This document shows, piece after piece, positions 9,717 to 19,134 of a stretch of DNA of 37,058 bases. The translations under genes were made by a program, and so were the position numbers. The DNA is taken from assembly GCA_900318335.1 (NCBI GenBank), contig ONKF01000024.1, forward strand, positions 1 to 37,058, written 5' to 3'. The notes below the pieces were generated by a model. It was not told the origin of the DNA. It did not search any database and worked only from the letters and a program-made list of their open reading frames with translations. Source of the DNA: an uncultured Prevotellaceae bacterium. GTDB taxonomy: Bacteria > Bacteroidota > Bacteroidia > Bacteroidales > Muribaculaceae. Position 1 is the stretch's first letter, and each line of letters opens with the position of its first letter.

Positions 9717-10544
9717 ATGGCAACGAGAGAATGGAAAAAAATTGAGAAATTTGATTTCAAGGAAATCCTGTTTGAACAATATGACCGCATCGCCAAGATC
9801 ACCATTAACCGTGAGCGCTACCGCAATGCTTTCACACCGTTGACAACATGGGAGATGTCCCAGGCGTTCAGCTATTGCCGTGAAGCGGCCGACATCCGCG
9901 TGGTATTGCTCACTGGAGCGGGCGACAAGGCCTTCTGCTCGGGTGGTGACATGCACGTCAAGGGCCGTGGTGGCTATGTGGACAGTGAGGGTGTGCCGCG
10001 CTTGAGCGTTCTCGATGTGCAGATGCAGATTCGCCGTCTGCCCAAACCAGTCATCGCCATGGTAAACGGTTATGCCATCGGCGGAGGTCACGTGCTGCAC
10101 GTGGTGTGCGACTTGACAATTGCCAGCGAGAATGCCATCTTCGGCCAGACGGGTCCCAAGGTGGGTTCATTTGACGCGGGTTTCGGCTCTTCCTATCTTG
10201 CCCGCATCGTGGGACAGAAGAAGGCGCGTGAAATTTGGTTCCTCTGCCGCCAATACACTGCCCGCGAGGCCGAGCAAATGGGCATGGTCAATAAGGTGGT
10301 GCCTCTGGAACGTCTCGAGGACGAGTGTGTCGAGTGGGCACAGACGATGATGGAGCGCTCACCGCTGGCACTGCGTATGATCAAGATGGGTCTCAATGCC
10401 GAACTCGATGGTCAAGCGGGCATCCAGCAGCTGGCGGGCGACTGCACCATGCTTTATTACTGCATGGATGAAGCCCAAGAGGGAGGCAGGGCCTTCCTCG
10501 AGAAGCGCAAACCCGATTTCGACCAGTATCCTTATCTGCCCTGA
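9717..10544 (+). CDS. menB: 1,4-dihydroxy-2-naphthoyl-CoA synthase MenB
   Basis: MenB closes the second ring of the naphthoquinone from o-succinylbenzoyl-CoA. It belongs to the crotonase superfamily and has 275 residues. Visible signatures are [18 protein letters not shown] (oxyanion hole), [38 protein letters not shown] with the family's conserved Asp, and [15 protein letters not shown]. It precedes menC and menE in the operon although it acts after them. Its TGA overlaps the menC ATG by one base. Confidence 0.97.
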   Translation: MATREWKKIEKFDFKEILFEQYDRIAKITINRERYRNAFTPLTTWEMSQAFSYCREAADIRVVLLTGAGDKAFCSGGDMHVKGRGGYVDSEGVPRLSVLDVQMQIRRLPKPVIAMVNGYAIGGGHVLHVVCDLTIASENAIFGQTGPKVGSFDAGFGSSYLARIVGQKKAREIWFLCRQYTAREAEQMGMVNKVVPLERLEDECVEWAQTMMERSPLALRMIKMGLNAELDGQAGIQQLAGDCTMLYYCMDEAQEGGRAFLEKRKPDFDQYPYLP

Positions 10545-11584
10545 TGAGCCGTTACCACATTGATATCACTACACGCGTGTTCCATTTCAAGGAGCCTGCG
10601 GGTACTTCTCGTGGTATCTACCGCACGCGCACCAGCCGTTTTGTCCATCTCACGTGTGACGATAGGCCTGGCATCATGGGGGTGGGGGAGTGTGCTCCGT
10701 TGCCTAAATTGAGTTGTGATGACCTGCCTGATTATGACTCAGTGTTGCGGCTCCATTGCGATGAGGTGTGCGCCCGTGGCTACATTGATGCGGATGCCTT
10801 GCGTGACGTGCCCTCGATGCTCTTTGGCCTGGAAACGGCATGGAGTCAACTGCACATGGAGGGCAGTACAGCCTTGTCTGATACCCCATTTGCCCGTGGA
10901 GAGGAAGGCATCCCTATCAATGGCTTGGTGTGGATGGGTGATTTTGAGACGATGGCTGCCCGCTTGGAACAGAAACTCAAGCAAGGCTTCAAGTGTGTCA
11001 AAATTAAGATAGGAGCCATCGATTTTTCCGATGAAATGGCGCTTATTCACCGCCTGCGTGACCGGTATGGCAGCGACCGCATCGAGTTGCGTGTGGATGC
11101 CAACGGCGCTTTCTCCCCTGCCGAGGCATTGGGCAAATTAGAGCAGTTGGCATGTAACGACATCCATTCCATCGAGCAGCCCATCATGGCTGGCCAGTGG
11201 CAGGAAATGGCTCGCCTGTGTGAAAAATCTCCCCTGCCTATTGCCCTCGACGAGGAACTCATCGGGGTCAATTCGGTCGACCGTAAGCGAGAGATGCTCG
11301 ACACCATCCGCCCCCAGTACATCATTCTCAAGCCATCGCTGCACGGCGGCATGGCTGGCTGCCGTGAGTGGATAGCCCTGGCGCGTGAGCGAGGCATCGG
11401 CTCGTGGATCACCAGTGCGCTCGAGAGCAATGTGGGCCTGAATGCCATAGCCCACCTGGCGGCCGAGGTCTATGGACCCGATATCACAATGCCTCAAGGC
11501 TTGGGCACCGGCCAACTGTTTACTGATAATATCGATACGGTTCCCATTGCCATCAGTGGTGATAAACTCTGGTACCAGCCATGA
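10544..11584 (+). CDS. menC: o-succinylbenzoate synthase MenC
   Basis: MenC dehydrates SHCHC to o-succinylbenzoate. The 346-residue protein is an enolase-superfamily member with the catalytic barrel motifs in order: KCVKIKIG (the KxK lysines), RVDANGAFSP (metal Asp), SIEQPI (metal Glu), IALDEELIG (metal Asp/Glu) and ILKPSLHGG (second catalytic Lys). The N-terminal capping domain carries GVGECAPLP. The start overlaps the menB stop by one base (10544), and the stop overlaps menE by four bases (ATGA), which indicates translational coupling. Confidence 0.95.
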   Translation: MSRYHIDITTRVFHFKEPAGTSRGIYRTRTSRFVHLTCDDRPGIMGVGECAPLPKLSCDDLPDYDSVLRLHCDEVCARGYIDADALRDVPSMLFGLETAWSQLHMEGSTALSDTPFARGEEGIPINGLVWMGDFETMAARLEQKLKQGFKCVKIKIGAIDFSDEMALIHRLRDRYGSDRIELRVDANGAFSPAEALGKLEQLACNDIHSIEQPIMAGQWQEMARLCEKSPLPIALDEELIGVNSVDRKREMLDTIRPQYIILKPSLHGGMAGCREWIALARERGIGSWITSALESNVGLNAIAHLAAEVYGPDITMPQGLGTGQLFTDNIDTVPIAISGDKLWYQP

Positions 11585-12585
11585 CGGTCAACGAGTTCAT
11601 CGGTCAGTGGCATGACGGTAGCGACACTGTCGAGGTGCACACCAGCGGCTCAACAGGCACGCCCAAGGTGATGCGCGTCGAGAAGCGCCGCATGCTTGCC
11701 AGTGCCCGGGCTACCTGTGACTTTTTAGGACTCCAACCCGGTGATACAGCTCTCCTGTGCATGAGTGTGGACTATATCGCTGGCAAGATGATGGCCGTGC
11801 GTGCCATCGAGCGGGAAATGAGATTACTGTCGGTGGAACCCTCGAGTCACCCCTTGTCAATGCCCGAAATCGCCGATGAAATGGGAAAAAATGTGGATTT
11901 TGCCGCTATGGTGCCCATGCAGGTCTACAGTAGCCTGCAAGTGCCTCGTGAGCGTGAGATATTGGGCAACATCCGCCACATCATCATCGGTGGAGGACCG
12001 CTTGACCCGTCGCTCGAGGAACAGTTACGGGAGTTTGGCAATGGCATTTGGCACAGCTATGGCATGACCGAGACCTTATCGCACATCGCCCTGCGCCGTG
12101 TCAGCGGCAAGGAAGCATCATCGTGGTTCACGCCCATGGCGGGTGTCACCCTAAGCACCACCGATGAGGGCTGCCTGGTCATCGATGCGCCCCACCTGTG
12201 TACCGATCGCCTGGTGACACGTGATGTGGTTGAGATGAAGCCAGGCACGCAACTTTTCAAGGTCCTGGGTCGCATTGACAACGTCATTAACACGGGTGGA
12301 GTCAAAGTCCATATCGAGCAGATTGAGAAGGCCTTAGCGCCTCACATTAACCAACCTTTCCTGATTACTAAGTGCCCTGATGCTAAATTTGGCGAAGTTG
12401 TGGTCATGCTCTTGCAGGGGAGCGATTCCGACATCGAGGGCGCCCGTTTAGCCTGCGAGCAGCATCTACATAAGTATGCCCGTCCCAAGCACATCATTAC
12501 CGTTCCTGCCCTGCCCATGACACCTACGGGAAAACCTGCCCGCCACACTGCTGCCGCAATCGCTGAATCCAAAGTGAATTCCTAA
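11581..12585 (+). CDS. menE: o-succinylbenzoate-CoA ligase MenE (short form)
   Basis: MenE activates o-succinylbenzoate to its CoA thioester via an acyl-adenylate. Motifs of the AMP-binding family are TSGSTGTPKV (residues 21-30, phosphate loop), SYGMTETLSHIALR, GRIDNVINTGGVKVH (hinge) and the C-terminal PTGKPARH Lys region. At 334 residues it lacks roughly the first 120-150 residues of the usual ~480-residue MenE, starting almost at the phosphate loop. The short form keeps all catalytic motifs. It closes the men cluster; menA and menH are not in the window. Confidence 0.93.
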   Translation: MTVNEFIGQWHDGSDTVEVHTSGSTGTPKVMRVEKRRMLASARATCDFLGLQPGDTALLCMSVDYIAGKMMAVRAIEREMRLLSVEPSSHPLSMPEIADEMGKNVDFAAMVPMQVYSSLQVPREREILGNIRHIIIGGGPLDPSLEEQLREFGNGIWHSYGMTETLSHIALRRVSGKEASSWFTPMAGVTLSTTDEGCLVIDAPHLCTDRLVTRDVVEMKPGTQLFKVLGRIDNVINTGGVKVHIEQIEKALAPHINQPFLITKCPDAKFGEVVVMLLQGSDSDIEGARLACEQHLHKYARPKHIITVPALPMTPTGKPARHTAAAIAESKVNS

Positions 12586-12596
12586 GGTTATAGAAA

Positions 12597-12627
12597 TTGC
12601 ACATTATATTTTTTTACTCTATATTTG
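12597..12627 (+). promoter_or_regulatory. promoter of the first M6 protease gene
   Basis: A -33 TTG (12597-12599) and a -7 TATATTTG (12620-12627) are separated by 20 bases, an excellent match to the Bacteroidetes consensus. The leader to the start at 12708 is about 75 bases. Confidence 0.8.
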
Positions 12628-12707
12628 CGGCAGATTTTCATTTTTTATTGCTTGGACAAGAAGAATAGAAATCAATAGAATCTATAATTAACTAAACTTT
12701 CAAAAAC

Positions 12708-15563
12708 ATGAGAAAAGTAATCTTCGTTTTATCGATGCTTATGTGCTGCGCCATTGCAGCCGTAGCAATGCCCGCCAAGCCAGGTTGGCACACGATTACC
12801 CAGAGTGACGGTACGACATTGAAGGTGCAGGCCGTGGGTAATGCCTTTAACAATGCTATTCTGACCTCCGACGGCCTGACTGTTGCCCGTGGAGCAGACG
12901 GTGACTTCTATTACATTTCCTCGTTGACGGGACTGACCACCATGCGTGCCCATGAGGTTGACCAGCGCACTCCTGCCGAGATGGCTTTTGTCAACGCACA
13001 GCGCGCTAACATGACGATGCAGACAAGGTCCTTCTTGCAGCCTCGCAAGGAAGGCATGTTACGTGTTGGTGGCAGCAATGCCGACTCTGGCGTTCCCGCC
13101 CAGGGTCAGCGTCGCATTCCCATCGTTCTGGTGGAGTTTAAGGACAAGAAATTCAGTAACACCAGGGAAGAAGTCATCGAAGCCATGCTCACGGGCGATT
13201 CGAGTGTGGGACAGTACTTCCGTGACCAGTCCAATGGATTGTATGAGCCTGAATTTGATGTGTATGGTATCTATGGACTGTCCCAGAACCGTGAATACTA
13301 TGGTGGCAACTCGGGCGGTAATGATAAGGGACTGGGCTGGATGGTGACCGAAGCCTGCCAGCTTGCCGCTGCCCATGGTGTCTCGTTCAAGCCCTATGAC
13401 ACCAATAATGATGACTATTGTGACGTGGTCATTGTCATCTATGCCGGTGTGGGCGAGGCTCAGGCGTCATGGAACCATCCTGAGGCTATCTGGCCCTGTA
13501 ATTGGTACCTCAGCTCTGCATCCTACTATGGAATGGGCGGTAACGGTGCTTTCCGTCCCAACAATAATGACCCCGTTGTAGATATGTTTGCGGTGTTCAA
13601 CGAGCTGCATGGCAGCGATGACAACGGTAAGACCATCGACGGCATCGGCACGTTTGCCCATGAGTTTGGCCACTGTTTAGGCCTGCCCGACTTTTATGAC
13701 ACGGGTAACAGCAACCATTACGGTATGGGCGACTGGGATATCATGTGTATGGGCTGCTATAACAACGACGGATTCACGCCTCCTGGCTATACTGCCTATG
13801 AGAAAGTGTTTATGGGTTGGGTGAATTACATCACAGCCCGTCCAGGCACTTATTACACCCTGCCCGTGTGGAACCAGAAGAGCTCTTCGACCGACAAGGC
13901 GGTGTGCATCAAGAGCGACTTGAACGAGAATGAGTTCTTTGTTCTCGAGAACCGCAAGAAGCAAGGCTGGGACCGCTATCTGCCCGGAGAGGGTATCTTT
14001 ATTACCCATATTACCTATAATGAGGACCGCTGGTGGGGCAATACACCCAATAATGAAGACATCCAGCTGATGACCTTTGTCCCTGCCGACAATTCATTGT
14101 CTTACAACAACGAGAGCACTGACTTGTGGCCTCAGAACGGCAAGACCGCGTTTACCGACAGTTCCACACCTCCTGCCAGGCTCTATATGGCCGCCAACGG
14201 TAATATCACGGGAAATGCCGGCTACTTGGGCAAGCCTGTGACTGAGATGGTCATCAACAACAACGGTACTGCCAGCTTCTGGTTCATGAAGGGTGCCGCT
14301 ACCGATCCGGTTATCTCGGTTTCATCGGACGAAATCAACTTTGGCAACGTCATGATGAACAATAGCGCCACCATGACTTTCAATGTCGTTGGCCAGGCTT
14401 TGACAGGCGATGTGAACCTGGCAGTCAATGGTCCCAATGGGGTGTTCACTGTCAATCCCACAACCATCAGCACTGTTGATGCCATCAACGGATATGATGT
14501 TACAGTCACATTTGCTCCTGCTGCTATCAGCGATTACAATGCCACGCTCACCCTGCAGAGTGCCGGTGCCGAGGATGTGACGATCACCCTTAAGGGTCAC
14601 GGACTTATCGAGGGCTATGCCCCCGTGATGTTGCCTGCCGATGAGAACGCCATCAACCTGACCCAGTTCCGTGCCGACTGGACCGACCAGTCGCCAGCCC
14701 AGAATGTGACCAGCTATACCCTTGAGGTGATGACCAAGCCGGCCTTCAGCCTGCTCGAGTCGGCCGACTTCAGCAGTATTCCTGATGCAGTCAGCGGCAA
14801 TTACCTCGACGATATCTCCGAGAATTATTCTGAATACTTGCCCGAGGGATGGTCAGGCACTTACTTTATAGGTGCTTATGGCTCGACGGTGATTCTCGCA
14901 TTTGGCGGTAAGCTCCAGTCCCCCACCTATGATTTCACTGGCTATGATAAGGCATCGGTAGTTGTCAAGGCATCTACTTATAACTCCGAGAGTACCACAG
15001 TCACTGTTTCTACCAGTAAGGGTAGTCAAGTGTTGACATTGGACGGCAATGAAACCGCCTACACTGTCGTGCTCGATTGTGCTGCCGAGGACGACGTGAC
15101 ATTCACATCGGATGCCGAAGACGTCTGCCGTATCAAGCAAGTCGATGTTTATGCGGGCGATATGACGGCAGCTACCTATAACGCCACCGAGACTGGCGGT
15201 CCTGCTTACCGCCTGATTACAGATATCACCGACAAGTTCTATACCGTGCGTGACCTGGAGGCCAAGGGCACTTACATCTACAAGGTGAAGTCCTTGTTTA
15301 GCGATGGCACCGAGAGTGCTTGGAGTAATATCCAGGAGGTGACGTTGTTTGATAACGGCCCTGCTCCCCACGGTTATGAACTTGGCGACGTGGACCACGA
15401 TGGAAAGGTGGCTATCACCGATGTGACTGTACTGATTGATTGGCTGCTTTCTGATGGTGGCATTGAGTGCTGTCCCATCTGTGCCGACGTGGACGGTAGC
15501 CAGTCTGTCTCAATTTCTGATGTGACTGAACTCATCGATGTTTTGCTGTCAGGTAATAAATAG
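12708..15563 (+). CDS. secreted M6-family metalloprotease with C-terminal dockerin-like module (951 aa)
   Basis: This is a multidomain secreted zinc protease. A signal peptide (MRKVIFVLSMLMCCAIAAVA) is followed by a prodomain-like region and then the peptidase domain. The zinc site is HEFGHCLGLPD (H318, H322, D328), followed by a Met-turn-like DIMCMG, as in immune-inhibitor-A-like M6 enzymes. Residues ~550-640 look like a beta-sandwich (choice-of-anchor/ASPM-like), and ~650-880 include fibronectin-III-like and carbohydrate-binding-like strands. Residues ~893-950 form a dockerin-like pair of Ca-binding loops, GDVDHDGKVAITDVTVLIDWL and ADVDGSQSVSISDVTELID, separated by CCPIC. The substrate is not readable. 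The second copy downstream lacks the middle ~350 residues. Confidence 0.9.
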   Translation: MRKVIFVLSMLMCCAIAAVAMPAKPGWHTITQSDGTTLKVQAVGNAFNNAILTSDGLTVARGADGDFYYISSLTGLTTMRAHEVDQRTPAEMAFVNAQRANMTMQTRSFLQPRKEGMLRVGGSNADSGVPAQGQRRIPIVLVEFKDKKFSNTREEVIEAMLTGDSSVGQYFRDQSNGLYEPEFDVYGIYGLSQNREYYGGNSGGNDKGLGWMVTEACQLAAAHGVSFKPYDTNNDDYCDVVIVIYAGVGEAQASWNHPEAIWPCNWYLSSASYYGMGGNGAFRPNNNDPVVDMFAVFNELHGSDDNGKTIDGIGTFAHEFGHCLGLPDFYDTGNSNHYGMGDWDIMCMGCYNNDGFTPPGYTAYEKVFMGWVNYITARPGTYYTLPVWNQKSSSTDKAVCIKSDLNENEFFVLENRKKQGWDRYLPGEGIFITHITYNEDRWWGNTPNNEDIQLMTFVPADNSLSYNNESTDLWPQNGKTAFTDSSTPPARLYMAANGNITGNAGYLGKPVTEMVINNNGTASFWFMKGAATDPVISVSSDEINFGNVMMNNSATMTFNVVGQALTGDVNLAVNGPNGVFTVNPTTISTVDAINGYDVTVTFAPAAISDYNATLTLQSAGAEDVTITLKGHGLIEGYAPVMLPADENAINLTQFRADWTDQSPAQNVTSYTLEVMTKPAFSLLESADFSSIPDAVSGNYLDDISENYSEYLPEGWSGTYFIGAYGSTVILAFGGKLQSPTYDFTGYDKASVVVKASTYNSESTTVTVSTSKGSQVLTLDGNETAYTVVLDCAAEDDVTFTSDAEDVCRIKQVDVYAGDMTAATYNATETGGPAYRLITDITDKFYTVRDLEAKGTYIYKVKSLFSDGTESAWSNIQEVTLFDNGPAPHGYELGDVDHDGKVAITDVTVLIDWLLSDGGIECCPICADVDGSQSVSISDVTELIDVLLSGNK

Positions 15564-15619
15564 AACAAGTACCAGACGATAAAGGTCATAAGAGGGTCTT
15601 AAATCGTAAACATTTGATG

Positions 15620-15650
15620 GCGTCCGCGCTCCAGACAGGAGCGCGGACGC
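15620..15650. terminator. GC-rich perfect hairpin, terminator-like
   Basis: Arms GCGTCCGCGCTCC (15620-15632) and GGAGCGCGGACGC (15638-15650) pair perfectly over 13 bp with a 5-base loop, 57 bases after the first protease gene. The following bases (TGTCTAATAT) form only a weak U-tract. Confidence 0.65.
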
Positions 15651-15817
15651 TGTCTAATATATGCCCGATTATGGATGCCACATAACTCATAGCATCAGCC
15701 AGATATTGTTCAATCCCGTTAAATGTAGTTTGAGCAAGCCTTGACAAACAAGGCACCTGGGTTCATATACCTAATACCACCAATTACAGTGAAATGGAAT
15801 CCATTATACCACTTTTG

Positions 15818-15849
15818 TTTGTTTACTTGATGATTTATGCTTAATTTTG
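15818..15849 (+). promoter_or_regulatory. promoter of the second M6 protease gene
   Basis: A -33 TTTG (15818-15821) and a -7 TAATTTTG (15842-15849) are spaced by 20 bases. The leader to the ATG at 15929 is about 75 bases, the same length as for the first copy. Confidence 0.78.
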
Positions 15850-15928
15850 CCGCAAAGTCATTTAATCATCCTGCTTGTAGGAGATTACAAGCATATACAT
15901 TAACCTTATAAACCAAACCTCTATTTTA

Positions 15929-17710
15929 ATGCACAAAAGATTTTTTGCCTTAATGACGCTCATGTGTTGCGCCTTAGCAGCCATAGCTGTACCCGCTATG
16001 CCTGGTTGGCATACCATTAACCAGAGTGACGGAACGACCTTGACTGTACGCACTGTGGGTAACGCCTTTAACAATGCCATCTTGACCAAAGATGGCTTGA
16101 CGGTTGCCCGTGGCAACGACGGTGACTTCTATTACACGTCATCGTTGACTGGCTTGACTGCCGTGCGTGCCCACGATGCTGACCAGCGCAGTGCTGTCGA
16201 GAAGACGTTTATCCATGCCCAGCGAGGGGCATTGTCAATGCAGTTCTCGCCTTACAAGTTGCCTGCAAAGAAAGGCAACCTGAATGCGGTTGGCAACAAT
16301 GCTGCTGCCGATGTGCCTGCACTGGGAGAGCGCCGTATTCCCATCATCCTGGTTGAGTTCCAAGACAAAAAGTTCAATAACACCAAGGAGAAAATCATTG
16401 AATCCATGCTCACGGGTCCCGAGAGTGTGGGCCAGTACTTCCATGACCAGTCCAATGGCATGTACAAGCCAGAGTTTGACGTGTATGGCATCTATTGCCT
16501 GGCCAATGACCGTGAATATTATGGTGGCCGTTCAGGTACAGTCAAGGATAAGGGTATCGGTTGGCTGGTGACCGAGGCATGCCAGTTGGCCTCTGACGAT
16601 GGCGTTTCGTTTGAACCCTACGACACTAACGATGATTACTATTGTGATGTGGTTATCGTCATTTTTGCAGGCGTGGGCGAGGCACAGGCATCGATGTATC
16701 ATCCCGAGGCCATCTGGCCCTGTAACTGGACACTCGATGCTGCAAAGTATTATTCAAGAGGTGGAAATGGCGCGTTTTCGCCTGCCTATGGTGACCCCTA
16801 TGTCAACCATTTTGCCGTGTTTAACGAGTTGCATGGTTCTAACGATAGTGGCAAGACGATTGACGGTATCGGCACCTTTGCCCATGAGTTTGGCCATTGC
16901 TTAGGGCTGCCTGACATGTACGATACGGGCACCAACGATAATTACGGCATGGGCAACTGGGATATCATGTGCCTGGGTTGCTATTGTAACGATGGATATA
17001 CGCCTGTGGGCTATTCGGCCTATGAGAAGTCGTTTATGGGTTGGATAGAGTTAATCAAGCCTGCTCCCAACACCTATCTCACGTTGATGCCATGGAATCA
17101 GATCAACACGTTGACCGATCAGGCCGTGTGTATCACGAGTGATGTGAACAAGAATGAGTATTTCATTCTCGAGAACAGGCGTCGCAGTGGCTGGGACCGT
17201 TATTTACCTGGCCAAGGCATCTTGGTGACACATATCACCTATAGCGCCTCTTATTGGACCAACAACAAGCCAAATAACGAGAAAATCCAATTGATCACGC
17301 TGTTGCCCGCCGACAACAAACTGAGTAATTACTCTGAGAGTGGTGATACTTGGCCCCAGCACGGAAAAACGGAATTGACTGACAATTCTATTCCTGCCAC
17401 AACCCTCAATATGACCTCCTATGGCGATATTACCGGCAACGCAGGCTATCTTGGCAAGCCTGTGACAGAGATGGTCATCAACCGTGATGGCAGCGCCAGT
17501 TTCTGGTACATGAAGGAGGTCCATAACTTCAGCCGTGGTGACGTGAACCACGATGGTGTGGTAAACATTACTGACATGACGGTGTTGATCGATTACCTGC
17601 TGAGTGGCAGTGAAAGTTGCTGTCCCATTTGCGCCGATGTCAATGAAAAGGATGGCACCAGCATTGCTGATGTCACCGCAATCATCGACAAACTCCTCTC
17701 GGGTAACTGA
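15929..17710 (+). CDS. secreted M6-family metalloprotease with C-terminal dockerin-like module (593 aa)
   Basis: This is the tandem paralogue of the gene at 12708. The signal peptide (MHKRFFALMTLMCCALAAIA), prodomain and peptidase domain align along their whole length with the first copy, including PGWHTI.QSDGTTL and GNAFNNAIL. The zinc motif HEFGHCLGLPD (H319, H323, D329) is intact, followed by DIMCLG. The peptidase domain then joins directly to the dockerin-like module (residues ~537-592; GDVNHDGVVNITDMTVLID, CCPIC, ADVNEKDGTSIADVTAIID), skipping the beta-sandwich region of the longer copy. It probably arose by duplication with internal loss or gain. It ends 4 bases from the convergent MATE gene. 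Confidence 0.9.
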   Translation: MHKRFFALMTLMCCALAAIAVPAMPGWHTINQSDGTTLTVRTVGNAFNNAILTKDGLTVARGNDGDFYYTSSLTGLTAVRAHDADQRSAVEKTFIHAQRGALSMQFSPYKLPAKKGNLNAVGNNAAADVPALGERRIPIILVEFQDKKFNNTKEKIIESMLTGPESVGQYFHDQSNGMYKPEFDVYGIYCLANDREYYGGRSGTVKDKGIGWLVTEACQLASDDGVSFEPYDTNDDYYCDVVIVIFAGVGEAQASMYHPEAIWPCNWTLDAAKYYSRGGNGAFSPAYGDPYVNHFAVFNELHGSNDSGKTIDGIGTFAHEFGHCLGLPDMYDTGTNDNYGMGNWDIMCLGCYCNDGYTPVGYSAYEKSFMGWIELIKPAPNTYLTLMPWNQINTLTDQAVCITSDVNKNEYFILENRRRSGWDRYLPGQGILVTHITYSASYWTNNKPNNEKIQLITLLPADNKLSNYSESGDTWPQHGKTELTDNSIPATTLNMTSYGDITGNAGYLGKPVTEMVINRDGSASFWYMKEVHNFSRGDVNHDGVVNITDMTVLIDYLLSGSESCCPICADVNEKDGTSIADVTAIIDKLLSGN

Positions 17711-17714
17711 TTAA

Positions 17715-19022
17715 TTATTGCGGGCGGGCCAATGCGCCGCGCCTGATGTAACCGCTGTACAAGATGGTCTGGATGATGCCGCGAAGGGCAAGGAAACTCA
17801 GATAGGCAATCCACAGGCGGTTGTTGCCCCACTCCTGGGGGGTAATCCAGTAGATGATAAAAAACAGGGACCACGCGATGCTGGCGCTGATGAGCATGCC
17901 CATCGAACGTGTCAGGCTGATGAACACGCCGTCCCACACAAAGGCCGCCATGCCTGCCGCTGGTATCAATGCACACCACACGCGGTAGTCCATGGCGGCT
18001 TCGATTACGCTCTGCTGGTCGGTCAGCAGCCAGAAAGCCACACGCGGGAATGAATAAATCAGGGTGAACACGGCAGCGACGGCCAGGCCCCAGCCGAACA
18101 GCAACCGCACGCACCGCCTCATGCGCACCATGTCGCCCATGCCATAGTACTTGCCCACAACGGCCTCGCCGGCAAACGCGATGCCGTCCATGAAGTGGCT
18201 GTAAAGGGTAAACAGCTGTAATATCAAGGCATTGACAGCGAGGATGAGGTCACCGCTACGGGCTCCGATGGACACGAATGCCAGGCTCACGGTCATTAAC
18301 AGGAAACTGCGGATGAAGATGTCGCGGCTCACCTTGAAGTACCTTCCGGCTCCCTTGAAGCGCCACACGCGCCGCCAGTCAAGCATGCCGTTAAGTCGTG
18401 GGAACTTGTGCTGCACCGTCAGCGCGGCATAGAGCAGTCCTAACCATTCTCCCACCAGGGTGCCCACGGCAATGCCCACAAAGCCCATCTTGAACAGATA
18501 CACGCAGATGAGGCTGGCAACAATATTAAAGACATTGGTCATGATGGAGATCCACATGGCGCTCTGTGAGTCCTGCATGCCCAGCAGCCAGCCCTTGAAC
18601 GCCATCATCACCAGCACGGGCGGAACGCCCCAGATGCAGATGGTGAAATAGGTGATGGCCAGCGAGGTGACCTCGGGCGAGGGACCGATAATCCACAACA
18701 GCAGCAGCCTGATGGGCCACTGCAGCAAGATGATGAGACTCGAAATCACTATTGCCAGTGCTGTGGACTCGCCCAGCAGCTTGGCGCTCTCGTTGAAGTC
18801 ACCACTGCCGCATGTCTGAGCCGTCATGCCCGACGTGCTCATGCGCAAGAACCCGAAGTTCCAGTACACCAGGTTAAACATCATGGCGCCCACTGCCACG
18901 GCACCGATGAATATCTTGTCACCCAGGTGACCAGCAATGGCGGTATCCACCAGTCCCAACAGTGGCACCGTGATGTTGGCCACAATCGCAGGCAACGCAA
19001 TCTTCAATATCTCCCGATTCAT
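17715..19022 (-). CDS. MATE-family efflux transporter (DinF-like)
   Basis: This 435-residue inner-membrane protein has about twelve hydrophobic segments and the MATE N-terminal signature (IALPAIVANITVPLLGLVDT, AIAGHLGD). MATE proteins export organic cations or drugs, driven by Na+ or H+. Repeated half-domains are visible, with SGMTAQTCGSGD in the first half and GEAVVGKYYGMGD in the second. The closest type is the DinF branch, judged from the overall pattern. The substrate is unknown. Its stop codon is 4 bases from the end of the convergent protease gene, so the two transcripts must overlap unless terminated inside coding sequence. Confidence 0.92.
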   Translation of the reverse strand: MNREILKIALPAIVANITVPLLGLVDTAIAGHLGDKIFIGAVAVGAMMFNLVYWNFGFLRMSTSGMTAQTCGSGDFNESAKLLGESTALAIVISSLIILLQWPIRLLLLWIIGPSPEVTSLAITYFTICIWGVPPVLVMMAFKGWLLGMQDSQSAMWISIMTNVFNIVASLICVYLFKMGFVGIAVGTLVGEWLGLLYAALTVQHKFPRLNGMLDWRRVWRFKGAGRYFKVSRDIFIRSFLLMTVSLAFVSIGARSGDLILAVNALILQLFTLYSHFMDGIAFAGEAVVGKYYGMGDMVRMRRCVRLLFGWGLAVAAVFTLIYSFPRVAFWLLTDQQSVIEAAMDYRVWCALIPAAGMAAFVWDGVFISLTRSMGMLISASIAWSLFFIIYWITPQEWGNNRLWIAYLSFLALRGIIQTILYSGYIRRGALARPQ

Positions 19023-19037
19023 GCCCTCTTATAAAAA

Positions 19038-19108
19038 GAAAACAATAAGTACAATAAATACAACTTATTGGTATTCAATACATTGTACTTATTGTATTTA
19101 TTGTTTTC
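19038..19108. repeat. 24-bp inverted repeat built of 9-base tandem units
   Basis: Arms at 19038-19061 and 19085-19108 are reverse complements with two mismatches and a 23-base loop. The left arm has ACAATAAGT then ACAATAAAT (19042-19059). The right arm has TTGTACTTA, TTGTATTTA, TTGTTTTCC (19083-19109). It lies 3' of deoC and 5' of the MATE gene, and resembles 6337-6401 in design but not in sequence. Confidence 0.75.
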
Positions 19109-19134
19109 CTTATGAGATGATTGTTGTCGTTGTT

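Larger units (their letters stand above)
15564..15928. other. intergenic region between the paralogous proteases
   Basis: The 365 bases hold a terminator-like hairpin (15620-15650), a small hairpin GCCTTG-acaaa-CAAGGC (15738-15754) and the promoter of the second protease (15818-15849). No open frame of interest is seen. Confidence 0.75.
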
